NCBI RefSeq assembly: GCF_900176395.1
Contig: NZ_FWXL01000004.1
Coordinates: 62,001-126,000 of the forward strand
Source of the DNA: Novosphingobium sp. B1
Lineage (GTDB): Bacteria; Pseudomonadota; Alphaproteobacteria; Sphingomonadales; Sphingomonadaceae
DNA length: 64,000 bases
Direction of reading: 5' to 3'
The notes beneath the pieces were generated by a model. It was not told the DNA's origin. It searched no databases and worked only from the letters and a program-made list of their open reading frames with translations. Of this stretch, positions 25,524-34,399 are shown piece after piece. A program made the position numbers and the translations under genes. Each line of letters begins with the position of its first letter. Within the stretch, counting starts at the first letter, position 1.

Positions 25524-26243
25524 TCAAGGCCACGCCTTCTGCAGCCGCGTAAAGTCCTCCACGGCAAAGGCCCTGGCCAGCACCGGGTGGGCAAAGCTCA
25601 TCGCCACTTCCTGGCGGTTGGGCCAGGTCTGCCGCACTTGCGTGTCGGGCAGCAGGCGGTCTGGCCCGATGGGATTTTCGGGGAAGCATACGGCGGCTGG
25701 CTGCAGGTGCGCCACGGTCTTTGACCAGCCGGTCTCGTAATCGGCCTGCCACTGCATCATGTAGTCAAGCCGCTTGATCTTCCAGACGCCGTCTTCCTTG
25801 ACGTAGTCGTTCTCGTATATGCCGCTTTCCCAGAACTGCTGCGGCATGCCCTCGGGCTTGTCCTTCAGGATATCGTCATGCCAGCCGCCCGCAAGAATGC
25901 CACGAAAGCGGCCCTTGGCGCTTTGCCCGTCTGCGGAAATCGTGATCACGTCCTGCAACTGGAAATGGTCAAGCAGCAGCCCGTGCACCGGGCCGCGCCG
26001 CCCGCCGGTGAACAGGTTCTGGAACCACGTTCCGTAAAGACGCATCACCCCTTCGTAGCCAACGTATTCGCCCGACAGGAACACGACAGCGCCATCCCGT
26101 GCGAACAGCCCCGCGACTTCCTCTGGCCGGTTGTAGTCGATGTAGTAGCCATAGGCCCACTGCAGGCGGCGGATCGCGTTGAGATCCTCAAGCTCGGTCA
26201 CGCGCGCTTCAAGCGCGGCAATGCGGGCATTCACGTCAGTCAT
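25524..26243 (-). CDS. Larger NTF2-fold (SnoaL_4-like) protein, possible diaryl lyase
   Basis: A 239-residue protein with an N-terminal heptad-like helix (ARIAALEARVTELEDLNAIRRLQWAYGYYID) and an NTF2-type barrel (EEVAGLFARDGAVVFL, FWESGIYENDYVKEDGVWKIKRLDY). ATG 26243 follows GGGAGA. The family includes LdpA of Novosphingobium, a cofactor-free lyase that turns a diarylpropane lignin dimer into a stilbene and formaldehyde. That is a suggestive parallel given the lignostilbene-type dioxygenase and GFA genes nearby, but I cannot verify close similarity. It is convergent with marR and divergent from the hydrolase gene, with an operator-like repeat between. Confidence 0.65.
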   Translation of the reverse strand: MTDVNARIAALEARVTELEDLNAIRRLQWAYGYYIDYNRPEEVAGLFARDGAVVFLSGEYVGYEGVMRLYGTWFQNLFTGGRRGPVHGLLLDHFQLQDVITISADGQSAKGRFRGILAGGWHDDILKDKPEGMPQQFWESGIYENDYVKEDGVWKIKRLDYMMQWQADYETGWSKTVAHLQPAAVCFPENPIGPDRLLPDTQVRQTWPNRQEVAMSFAHPVLARAFAVEDFTRLQKAWP

Positions 26244-26267
26244 GCTTCGACTCTCCCAAGCCGGTCT

Positions 26268-26290
26268 ATTTGTATGTAACACTAACAAAT
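26268..26290. promoter_or_regulatory. Operator-like inverted repeat between NTF2 and hydrolase genes
   Basis: A perfect inverted repeat ATTTGT-N11-ACAAAT, 25 bp upstream of the NTF2 start and 100 bp upstream of the hydrolase start. Its reverse complement shares TTTGTTAGT and CATAC, in the same spacing, with the site at 24894-24916. It is AT-rich in GC-rich DNA, and I infer that the same regulator binds it. Confidence 0.55.
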
Positions 26291-26391
26291 TGCTTGGCGA
26301 ATGCGAGAGGAAAAATCACCCGCCAAGGCACCTTGCGCAGCGATGTGCCCGCGCTAGTCTCTGCTCCGGACGGAGCGTGGAGAATTTTGCG

Positions 26392-27255
26392 ATGTGCGAT
26401 GAGCTTACCGAGGCCGAGAACGCCGAATTTTTCCTTAACCGCCGTGAGTTCGCCTCGCTCGGCGCGGGCGCTGCCGCCCTCGCCGCGTTGCCCGGCTGCG
26501 CCACCGCCGCCGAAGCACTCACCGCCAGCCGCAGCGTCGTGATCGACACGCCCGATGGCAAGGCCGACGCCTTCTTCGTCTACCCGACCAAGGGCAAGCA
26601 CCCCGCCGTCATCATGTGGCCCGACATCGCCGGCCTGCGAGATGCCTACAAGACCATGGGCACCCGCCTTGCCGCTGCCGGCTACGCCGTGCTGGTCGTC
26701 AACCAGTACTATCGATCCAGCCCCGCCCCGATCCTGAACTCGCTGATGGAATGGCGGGCGCCTGCAGGACAGGCCAAGCTCAAGCCGATGATCGCGGCGA
26801 TCACGCCCTCTGGCACCACGTCAGATGCTGCCGCCTTCGTCTCATGGCTCGACATGCAGAAGGAAGTGAACGCCAAGAAGCGCATCGGCTCGGCCGGTTA
26901 CTGCATGGGCGGCCCCTTCACCGTGCGCACCGCCTTTGCCAACCCGGCCCGCGTCGGCGCGGCGGCCTCGTTCCACGGCGGCGGCCTCGTCGGGCCCGAA
27001 GCGGACAGCCCGGTCAACCTGATCGGCAAGACCCGCGCGGCCTATCTCTTCGCCATCGCCCAGAACGACGATGAACGCGCGCCCAAGGAAAAGACCCAGC
27101 TGCGCGCAGCGGCCTCAGCCGCCAAGCGCCCCGCCGAGATCGAAGTCTACCCCGCCCAGCACGGCTGGTGCACCCTCGACGCCCCGATCTACGACCGCGC
27201 GCAAGCGGAGAAGGCATGGGGGCGGATGCTGGCGCTGTTCAAGGCGAACTTGTGA
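26392..27255 (+). CDS. Dienelactone-hydrolase-family protein, Tat-type lipoprotein
   Basis: A 287-residue alpha/beta hydrolase. The N-terminus carries a twin-arginine-like segment NRREFASLGAGAAALAALPGC, in which the arginine pair, hydrophobic stretch and a lipobox-like cysteine suggest export as a folded lipoprotein. The hydrolase part has VIMWPDIAGLRDAYKTMG, the nucleophile region GSAGYCMGGPF with cysteine as in dienelactone hydrolases, and a late histidine in YPAQHGWC. It may cleave an ester or lactone in the periplasm. ATG 26392 is the chosen start; an upstream extension overlaps the divergent NTF2 gene. The substrate is unknown. Confidence 0.78.
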   Translation: MCDELTEAENAEFFLNRREFASLGAGAAALAALPGCATAAEALTASRSVVIDTPDGKADAFFVYPTKGKHPAVIMWPDIAGLRDAYKTMGTRLAAAGYAVLVVNQYYRSSPAPILNSLMEWRAPAGQAKLKPMIAAITPSGTTSDAAAFVSWLDMQKEVNAKKRIGSAGYCMGGPFTVRTAFANPARVGAAASFHGGGLVGPEADSPVNLIGKTRAAYLFAIAQNDDERAPKEKTQLRAAASAAKRPAEIEVYPAQHGWCTLDAPIYDRAQAEKAWGRMLALFKANL

Positions 27256-27279
27256 GGGCTGGCCGCTCGCACTTAGCCC

Positions 27280-27366
27280 CTCCCCCTTGAGGGGGAGGCT
27301 GGGTGGGGGTGTACCACGCGGCGTTGACGCAGGTCTGCGCCTTCCCAGCTCCTCCCGGCGGGGAGG
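27280..27366. repeat. Nested palindromic intergenic repeat
   Basis: The 119-bp gap between the hydrolase and GFA genes holds CTCCCCC-TTGA-GGGGGAG (27280-27297) and CCTCCC-GGCG-GGGAGG (27351-27366). In addition, GGAGGCTGGG near 27293 pairs imperfectly with CCCAGCTCCTCC near 27345, enclosing both. Such G/C-run palindromes look like dispersed intergenic repeats seen in sphingomonad genomes. It may also act as a bidirectional terminator between the two convergent genes. Confidence 0.6.
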
Positions 27367-27374
27367 GAAGAGCG

Positions 27375-27737
27375 TCAGGCTTTCGAGCCCTCGATAAAGA
27401 TTGGTCGCAATGCGGCCTTATCCAGACCGTCAAGGCACCCTGCGTTTATCGCAAACTTGTCCGGCAGTTTTCGCATCCGGTGGAAGGTGTAACAGCCGCA
27501 TGTCGAACAGAAATAGTGGATCGCGACACCTGTGTTGAAACGATATTCGGTCAACTTATCGTCGCCGCATGCGATGACCAGATCGGATGCGTCACAGCGC
27601 AACATGATCGAATTGCGCCGTCTGCACATCGAGCAATCACACAGGACCGAATAGGACGGATCGCATCTCGCCTTGAAACGCACTGCCCCGCAGTGGCAGG
27701 TGCCGCTAAAGGCTTGAAGCACAATAGTTCCCGTCAT
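27375..27737 (-). CDS. GFA (glutathione-dependent formaldehyde-activating) family protein
   Basis: A 120-residue zinc protein of the Gfa/Mss4 fold. The cysteine set is typical: GTCHCGAVRF near the start, CDCSMCRRR in the middle and YFCSTCGCYTFHR later. Gfa of Paracoccus has been associated with formation of S-hydroxymethylglutathione from formaldehyde; other members have unknown jobs. It starts 6 bp after the NmrA-like gene and is the last gene of the dioxygenase-NmrA-GFA operon. Handling formaldehyde released by a neighbouring lyase is an attractive idea but is unproven. Confidence 0.82.
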   Translation of the reverse strand: MTGTIVLQAFSGTCHCGAVRFKARCDPSYSVLCDCSMCRRRNSIMLRCDASDLVIACGDDKLTEYRFNTGVAIHYFCSTCGCYTFHRMRKLPDKFAINAGCLDGLDKAALRPIFIEGSKA

Positions 27738-27743
27738 GGATCG

Positions 27744-28661
27744 TCAGGCCCCCCGCAGCATCTCCGCATTATCCTCGATCATCTGCCGCACCGAGCGCGC
27801 CTTGCGGCCGGTCAGTCGCTCGACGTCATCGGTGCACAGCTCCAGAAACCCCTCGCGGATCGCGCGGCCGAACGACACCATGTCATCGCTGTTCCACGGG
27901 ATGCCAGCCACTTCCAGATCGTCGACCGGGCGGCGGGGAATGCCCATCGCGTCGAACATCGCGTACTGGCCCTCGTCGTCGAGCGAGACATGCTCCACTG
28001 GCCGCCCCGTCACTTCGGCCATGATCGCCGCCACCTCCCCAAAGGTCTGCAATTCCGGTCCGGTGATGTTGTATATCTGGCCTACATGGCCCTCGCCGGT
28101 CAGCACCGCGACCGCGCTTTCGATGCAGTCGTCACGCCAGACCATGGCCTCCCGCCCCTCTCCAGCGTTCGAGAACCACTTGCCGCTCTGGATCACGCCC
28201 GGCCCGGCCATCAGGATCATCGCGTCGGCATAGTGCGCGTCGCGCAGCATGGTCCAGCCGCAGCCGGAAGCGCGGATCAGGGCTTCCGTCTCGATATGAT
28301 CGTGGCGCACTTCGGCGGGGTTGGCGGGATCATCGATGCCGATGAAGCTGGTGTAGATGATGTGCGCCACCCCAGCCGCTGCGGCCGCGTCCACCGCCGC
28401 CTTGTGCTGCACCACCCGCGCCCCAACCCGCGTGCCCGAGATCAGCAGCATCCGCTCCGCCCCCTGCACCGCCTGCTCGAGCGTCTCGGGCTTGTCGAAA
28501 TCGCCATAGCGCACCGTGCAGCCTTGCCCGGCACGGTCGGCCAGTTTCTCGGGCTTGCGCGTGATCAGGATCAGGTCCGAGGCGAGACCCTGCGCGATCA
28601 GACGATCGGTCACACCCCGGCCATAGTTGCCCGATGCGCCCGTGATGACGATCCGGCTCAC
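27744..28661 (-). CDS. NmrA-like NAD(P)-binding protein
   Basis: A 305-residue atypical SDR. The nucleotide site is SRIVITGASGNYGRGV, there is no YxxxK in the classical place, and YTSFIGIDDPANPAEVRHDHIETEAL is typical of the NmrA/QOR2 group (quinone reductases, redox sensors). GTG 28661 overlaps the upstream stop as GTGA, which shows translational coupling to the carotenoid-oxygenase gene and decides the start over the frame's longer extension. A role in reducing a quinone or aldehyde derived from the dioxygenase product is possible; the substrate is unknown. Confidence 0.8.
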   Translation of the reverse strand: MSRIVITGASGNYGRGVTDRLIAQGLASDLILITRKPEKLADRAGQGCTVRYGDFDKPETLEQAVQGAERMLLISGTRVGARVVQHKAAVDAAAAAGVAHIIYTSFIGIDDPANPAEVRHDHIETEALIRASGCGWTMLRDAHYADAMILMAGPGVIQSGKWFSNAGEGREAMVWRDDCIESAVAVLTGEGHVGQIYNITGPELQTFGEVAAIMAEVTGRPVEHVSLDDEGQYAMFDAMGIPRRPVDDLEVAGIPWNSDDMVSFGRAIREGFLELCTDDVERLTGRKARSVRQMIEDNAEMLRGA

Positions 28662-30139
28662 GACAGCGCGTCCAGCTGCGCCTGCGGCACCCACCAGCCG
28701 TGCACCTGCGGACGCAAACGCGCGGGGATCTGCACCTTGGCGACCGGCCCCGCACCGATGTTTCCGGCATCGATCACCCAGGCCTCGTGGATGAACTGGT
28801 TGTCGCCCACTTGCTGGTCCATGATGAACACCATCCAGCCGTCCTGTGCAGGATCGCTGGCGGGCACGTGCACCGGTTCGTTGAACCCGGCCATCGGCGG
28901 CAGGGCGAGCGCATTGGTCACTTGCGGGGTCGGCGTATCCATCCCGTCCAGCCGCAGCAGCACGTTGAAGCTGACGCCGACCGGCCCGGCGAACAAGGGC
29001 GGCCCCTGCAGCTCGGGGTTCATCGAAAACATGAAGCCGGTCTTGTAGGGCCGCCCCTGCTGCTTCGCAGGGATCACCGGGAAGTCGCCCGGAGGCCCGA
29101 TGATGGTTTCCACCACCTCGCCGCCGTCAGCCTTGGGATCGACCGTCCAGCGCGTCAGCGCACCAACCACGTCCTGCGGCCCCATGTGGATGCCCGAAGG
29201 CTCGCGGATGAAGGCAAAGGCATTGGTATTGTTGAGGCAGGCATCGAAGTGGAGCATGCCGTCAGCATCCTCCCACGCGTTCATCATGTGGTACGAATGG
29301 CAGCCCTTGGGCCCCTTGAACCACTTGATTTCCGATACATCGCCATAGCGCGGCATCACGCCGAGCCAGCTTTCCAGCTCCGGCTCGTGATGCCAGTGCT
29401 CCCCGCCTGCCTTGAGCCGGTCAAGGTCCGCTGTCGTCGGGTAGATGGGGAACAGCGCGTAGTTCTGGCTGATCGTGAAGTCGTGCATCATCGCGCAATA
29501 GGGCGCATCGAACCACTGCTCGGACTTCAGCGTGCCATCGGGAGCGACCACGCAATAGGCAACCTTTGTGGAAGCCTGCCCATCGGCCTCGTAGCCATAG
29601 AAGAACAGCTCACCGGTCTCGCCGTCGATCCGCACGTGCGCGGTCATCGTCTCGGATTTCAGCGCGCCGCCAAAGTCGTAGGAGCCGAGCGTTGCCAATG
29701 TCTTCGGATCGACGCGATAGGGCCGCCCGTCCTCCTTGGCCATCAGCAGGCGTCCGGCGTGCCACACCGGCGTGGTGTTGGCCACGGTGCGGTCCACCCC
29801 CTGAACGGAAGGATCATCGGTGAACGGATTGCGATACTTGCCGAACAGCGCCTTGCCCGCCGCCTTCTCGGCCTTGTAGCGCGCCGTTTCCACGAACTTC
29901 ATGATGAAGTCCGCCGTCCCGTCGCCGTTGAACGACAGGCGGCTGATCATGCCATCGCCCGACAGGGTGTGGTCATTGTCGAACATCGGCGCAAAGGCGG
30001 GATCAGGAACAGCGCGATAGAAGCTGCCGCGCACTTCGGCAGGCAGATCGCCTTCCACCTTCAGTCCGCGCAGTTCCACTTCCTGCCCCACCGGTTCATT
30101 CGCGCCGGTAAAATAGATCGTCTGCGGATACGCGCCCAT
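28658..30139 (-). CDS. Carotenoid-oxygenase-family dioxygenase, lignostilbene dioxygenase type
   Basis: A 493-residue non-haem iron enzyme that cleaves a central C=C bond with O2 to two aldehydes. The four iron histidines are at 168 (TAHVRID), 219 (MMHDF), 284 (CHSYHMMNA) and 480 (QVHGWW). Tyr102 (KYRNPF) and Lys135 (MAKEDG) occupy the places of Tyr101 and Lys134, which hold the phenolate of 4-hydroxystilbenes in NOV1; this points to phenolic stilbene cleavage, for example lignostilbene to vanillin, rather than carotenoids. ATG 30139 follows a GAGG site. It heads an operon with the NmrA and GFA genes, near the lig cluster that would consume the aldehydes after oxidation. Confidence 0.88.
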   Translation of the reverse strand: MGAYPQTIYFTGANEPVGQEVELRGLKVEGDLPAEVRGSFYRAVPDPAFAPMFDNDHTLSGDGMISRLSFNGDGTADFIMKFVETARYKAEKAAGKALFGKYRNPFTDDPSVQGVDRTVANTTPVWHAGRLLMAKEDGRPYRVDPKTLATLGSYDFGGALKSETMTAHVRIDGETGELFFYGYEADGQASTKVAYCVVAPDGTLKSEQWFDAPYCAMMHDFTISQNYALFPIYPTTADLDRLKAGGEHWHHEPELESWLGVMPRYGDVSEIKWFKGPKGCHSYHMMNAWEDADGMLHFDACLNNTNAFAFIREPSGIHMGPQDVVGALTRWTVDPKADGGEVVETIIGPPGDFPVIPAKQQGRPYKTGFMFSMNPELQGPPLFAGPVGVSFNVLLRLDGMDTPTPQVTNALALPPMAGFNEPVHVPASDPAQDGWMVFIMDQQVGDNQFIHEAWVIDAGNIGAGPVAKVQIPARLRPQVHGWWVPQAQLDALS

Positions 30140-30158
30140 GACCACACCTCACCCTATC

Positions 30159-30178
30159 ATTTGTTACGGTATGTTTAG
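30159..30178. promoter_or_regulatory. Operator half-site upstream of the lignostilbene-type dioxygenase
   Basis: ATTTGTTA (30159-30166), 20 bp before the dioxygenase start, repeats the first eight bases of the inverted-repeat sites at 24894 and 26268 (in their shared orientation). The second half is not conserved here, so this is weaker evidence that the same regulator acts. Confidence 0.3.
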
Positions 30179-30195
30179 CGCAATGCGCGCCGGGT

Positions 30196-30984
30196 TCAAG
30201 CCCACCAATAGGCCGTCGCGCGCATTTCGATGCTGACGCGCGCGGGCGCGTCGGCCGGGCAGCCAGGCAGGTCGAAGGCAACGTGCGGCACGTGGTGCGC
30301 GCGGGCGGGATCGCTGTCGTTGGTCTTGAACAGCACGGCCTCGTCGATGCGCATCTGCGAGAACCAGTGCCAGCGATGGGCCGGGTTGTGCGCAACCACC
30401 AGCCCTTCGAACGACCACTCCGGCTCGCCAGGTGCATCGAACACGGCATCGGCAGCGATCAGATCTTGCGGTGCCGGGCTGCGTGCATCGCAGAACGCCA
30501 GCGGCACATCCTGCGGTGGCGGCGAGATTGCCCGCCATACGTTGTAATGCGCGCAGCGCACGAACGCCCGTCCGTTCGCCCCGCGCTCGCCGAAGGCCTG
30601 CGCGGTGCGGTCGGAAATGTCGATATGGGCAAAGCGCGCCGGCATCGAATTGTTGAGGCTGCCGGCCTTGCCGCTCTTCTCGGAAAAGCGCAGCAGCCCC
30701 GGCGCGCCGACGTGTACGAAGTCCGCCCCGGTCCGCGCCTGCACCAATTCCTCGATCTCGCGCATATGCACCCGCGCCACCTGTTCCCGATCGGCAAAGT
30801 CGCTGACGGCGCTCTTGTGAGGAACGATCTCGAAACCCTCACGGTCGATGGAAGTGCTTAACCCGCGCGCATCGGTCATCGCCATCGGCACAAGCGCAAT
30901 TTCCACCTCGTCGCGCTCATGCGCGTTGGCATAGTAGCGCGGCCGTGCGAACTTGCGTCCCGAATAGGCGATCAGCGCATCCAT
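30196..30984 (-). CDS. CmcJ/NvfI-family oxygenase-like protein
   Basis: A 262-residue protein resembling the CmcJ/AsaB/NvfI group, some of which are Fe(II)/2-oxoglutarate-dependent oxygenases of secondary metabolism. Typical parts are FVRCAHYNVWRAISPPPQDVPLAFCDARS and the histidine-rich end HRWHWFSQMRIDEAVLFKTNDSDPARAHHVPHVAF. ATG 30984 follows GGAG; the frame runs further back across the terminator at 31049 without a good start. It lies between the stilbene-type dioxygenase and ligC, separated from ligC by the terminator, so it has its own promoter or depends on read-through. The substrate is unknown. Confidence 0.65.
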   Translation of the reverse strand: MDALIAYSGRKFARPRYYANAHERDEVEIALVPMAMTDARGLSTSIDREGFEIVPHKSAVSDFADREQVARVHMREIEELVQARTGADFVHVGAPGLLRFSEKSGKAGSLNNSMPARFAHIDISDRTAQAFGERGANGRAFVRCAHYNVWRAISPPPQDVPLAFCDARSPAPQDLIAADAVFDAPGEPEWSFEGLVVAHNPAHRWHWFSQMRIDEAVLFKTNDSDPARAHHVPHVAFDLPGCPADAPARVSIEMRATAYWWA

Positions 30985-31048
30985 CCTCGTCTCCTCACCG
31001 GCCCGCTTGTGGCGCGGGTCCGACTTCAATCGCCCGTCTGCCCGAACG

Positions 31049-31078
31049 AAAAAGGCCCGCCGTTTCGGGCGGGCCTTT
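31049..31078 (-). terminator. Rho-independent terminator after ligC
   Basis: On the minus strand, stem GGCCCGCC / GGCGGGCC (31054-31061 with 31068-31075) is followed by five T (31053-31049). It lies directly after the ligC stop and ends the ligJABC transcript. A run of T on the plus side also allows weak reverse use. Confidence 0.88.
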
Positions 31079-31084
31079 CCTAAG

Positions 31085-32029
31085 TCAGCCAGCGGCCAGT
31101 TGCTGTTCCAGCTCGCCCAGCACGCGGTAGCAGTCGAACACCTTCTGCACCGAGCTGTTCGGCTCGCGCCCTTCGCGGATCGCGGCAATGAATTCGCGGT
31201 CCTGCAATTCGATGCCGTTCATGCTGACATCGACCTTGGATACGTCGATCGGCTCTTCCTTGCCGTTCACCAGATCGTCGTAGCGCGCGATGTAGGTCGC
31301 AGTATCACCGATGTAGCGGAAGAAGGTACCCAGCGGACCGTCATTGTTGAACGACAGCGAAAGGGTGCAGATCGCGCCGCTCTCGCTCTTCAGCTGGATC
31401 GACATGTCCATGGCGATGCCCAGGTCCGGATGGATCGGGCCTTTGACGGCGTTGGCCTTGACGATCTTGCCAGCCTGATAGGCGAACAGGTCAACCGTGT
31501 GCGCGGCGTGGTGCCACAGCAGGTGGTCGGTCCAGGAACGCGGCTCGCCCTTGGCGTTGATGTTGCGGCGGCGGAAGAAGTAGGTCTGCACATCCATCTG
31601 CTGGACGTTGAATTCGCCCGCCTTGATCCGGTTGTGCACGAACTGGTGGCTTGGGTTGAAGCGGCGGGTGTGGCCGACCATGCAGACCTTGCCCGTCTCT
31701 TCCTGCACGCGCAGCACTTCCTGCGCATCGGCCCAGCTGTCGGCCAGCGGGATTTCCACCTGAACGTGCTTACCCGCCTTCATGCAGGCGATGGCTTGCG
31801 AGGCGTGCATCTGCGTCGGCGTGCACAGGATCACCGCGTCCACGTCATCGCGGGCCAGCGCGTCTTCAAGCTCGGTCGAGGAGTGCTTGGCACCGTACTT
31901 GGCGGCAACGGCGGCAGCCTGTTCGCCGGTGCGACTGATGATCGAGGTGATCTCCACGCCATCGATGTTCTTGAGGCCATCGAGGTGCTTTTCGCCGAAC
32001 GCGCCGGCGCCTGCCAAGGCTATGCGCAT
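31085..32029 (-). CDS. ligC: 4-Carboxy-2-hydroxymuconate-6-semialdehyde dehydrogenase LigC
   Basis: A 314-residue Gfo/Idh/MocA-family dehydrogenase that oxidises the hemiacetal of 4-carboxy-2-hydroxymuconate-6-semialdehyde to 2-pyrone-4,6-dicarboxylate with NADP. The Rossmann site is LAGAGAFGEKH; CTPTQMHASQAIAC, AGKHVQVEIPLADSWADA and GHTRRFNPSH follow the SYK-6 LigC pattern closely. ATG 32029 has AAGGGACA upstream. It lies 72 bp after ligB, and that gap contains a GC-rich hairpin. It completes the ligABC set converting protocatechuate to 2-pyrone-4,6-dicarboxylate. Confidence 0.95.
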   Translation of the reverse strand: MRIALAGAGAFGEKHLDGLKNIDGVEITSIISRTGEQAAAVAAKYGAKHSSTELEDALARDDVDAVILCTPTQMHASQAIACMKAGKHVQVEIPLADSWADAQEVLRVQEETGKVCMVGHTRRFNPSHQFVHNRIKAGEFNVQQMDVQTYFFRRRNINAKGEPRSWTDHLLWHHAAHTVDLFAYQAGKIVKANAVKGPIHPDLGIAMDMSIQLKSESGAICTLSLSFNNDGPLGTFFRYIGDTATYIARYDDLVNGKEEPIDVSKVDVSMNGIELQDREFIAAIREGREPNSSVQKVFDCYRVLGELEQQLAAG

Positions 32030-32101
32030 GTCTTGTCCCTTTCGTCAGAAAAGACCGGGCAGCCCGGTGAGGGCCGCCCGGCAAGGGTGGATAGGGTGTC
32101 G

Positions 32102-33373
<1,272 letters not shown>

Positions 33374-33377
<4 letters not shown>

Positions 33378-34399
33378 AGGCCCCTCTCCTTCAGCTTGGC
33401 GTCGAGGCGCGGGAAGACGCGGCGCGCGTTGCCCTCGAAGATCGCGTGGCGTTCGGCATCGCTGATGTCGAGCGCATCGACATAGCGCTTGGTGTCGTCG
33501 AAATAGAAGCCGGTGGTGGGATCGATGCCGCGCACCGCGCCAACCATTTCCGAGCCGAACAGGATGTTCTTGTTCTCGATCACGTCGGCCAGAAGGTCGA
33601 TCCCCGGCTGGTGATAGACGCAGGTGTCGAAGAACACGTTGTTCATCAGGTGCGTGTCGAGCCCCGGCTTCTTGAGCATGTCGGCAAGGCCGCGATAGCG
33701 TCCCCAGTGATAGGGCACCGCACCGCCGCCATGCGGAATGATGAAGCGCAGGGTCGGGAAACGGCTGAACAGGTCGCCTTCCAGCAACTGCATGAAGGCG
33801 ATGGTGTCAGCCGCGATGTAGTACCCGCCGGTGGCATGCATCGCCGGGTTGCACGATCCCGAGACGTGGATCATTGCCGGAACGTCCAGCTCGCACATCT
33901 TCTCGTAGAACGGGAACCAGTATTCATCCGTCAGCGGCGGATGCTTGAAGTGCCCGCCACCGGGATCGGGATTGAGGTTGCAGCCGATGAAGCCCAGCTC
34001 GTTCACGCAGCGCTCCAGCTCGCGGATCGAGGACGACATGTCCGCTTCCGGAGACTGCGGCAGCATGCACACGCCCGCAAACGTCTCGGGGTATAGCCCG
34101 ACCACGCGCGCGATCAGATCGTTGCACACCTGCGCCCACTTCACTGCAACCGTCTGGTCACCCACGTGCGGCGCCATGGCCGAAGCGCGGGGTGAGAAGA
34201 TCGTCATGTCCGCGCCGCGCTCCTTGAGCAGGCGCAACTGGTTGCTCTCGATCGTCTCGCGGATCTCGTCGTCCGAGATGTCCGGGTAGGGCGGGCACTC
34301 GGTGCCAGCCTTGAATGCGGCCTTCTGCTTCTCGCGCCACTCGTCGTGCGCCTTTGGCAGCACGGTATAGTGGCCGTGGCAGTCGATGATCATTGTCAT
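33374..34399 (-). CDS. ligJ: 4-Oxalomesaconate hydratase LigJ
   Basis: A 341-residue zinc-dependent member of the amidohydrolase superfamily (COG2159 group). It hydrates the LigU product of oxalomesaconate to 4-carboxy-4-hydroxy-2-oxoadipate, the LigK substrate. Metal-site motifs are IIDCHGHYT at the N-terminus, MIHVSGSCNP and IPHGGGAVPYH further on. ATG 34399 overlaps the upstream stop as ATGA; a second ATG at 34393 is also possible. It is translationally coupled to both neighbours, so the first four genes of the unit form a continuous chain. Confidence 0.95.

Noticed and set aside
32030..32101. GC-rich hairpin between ligB and ligC as a terminator
   Set aside because: No T tract follows, and ligC clearly belongs to the same unit; it might affect mRNA stability, but nothing shows this.
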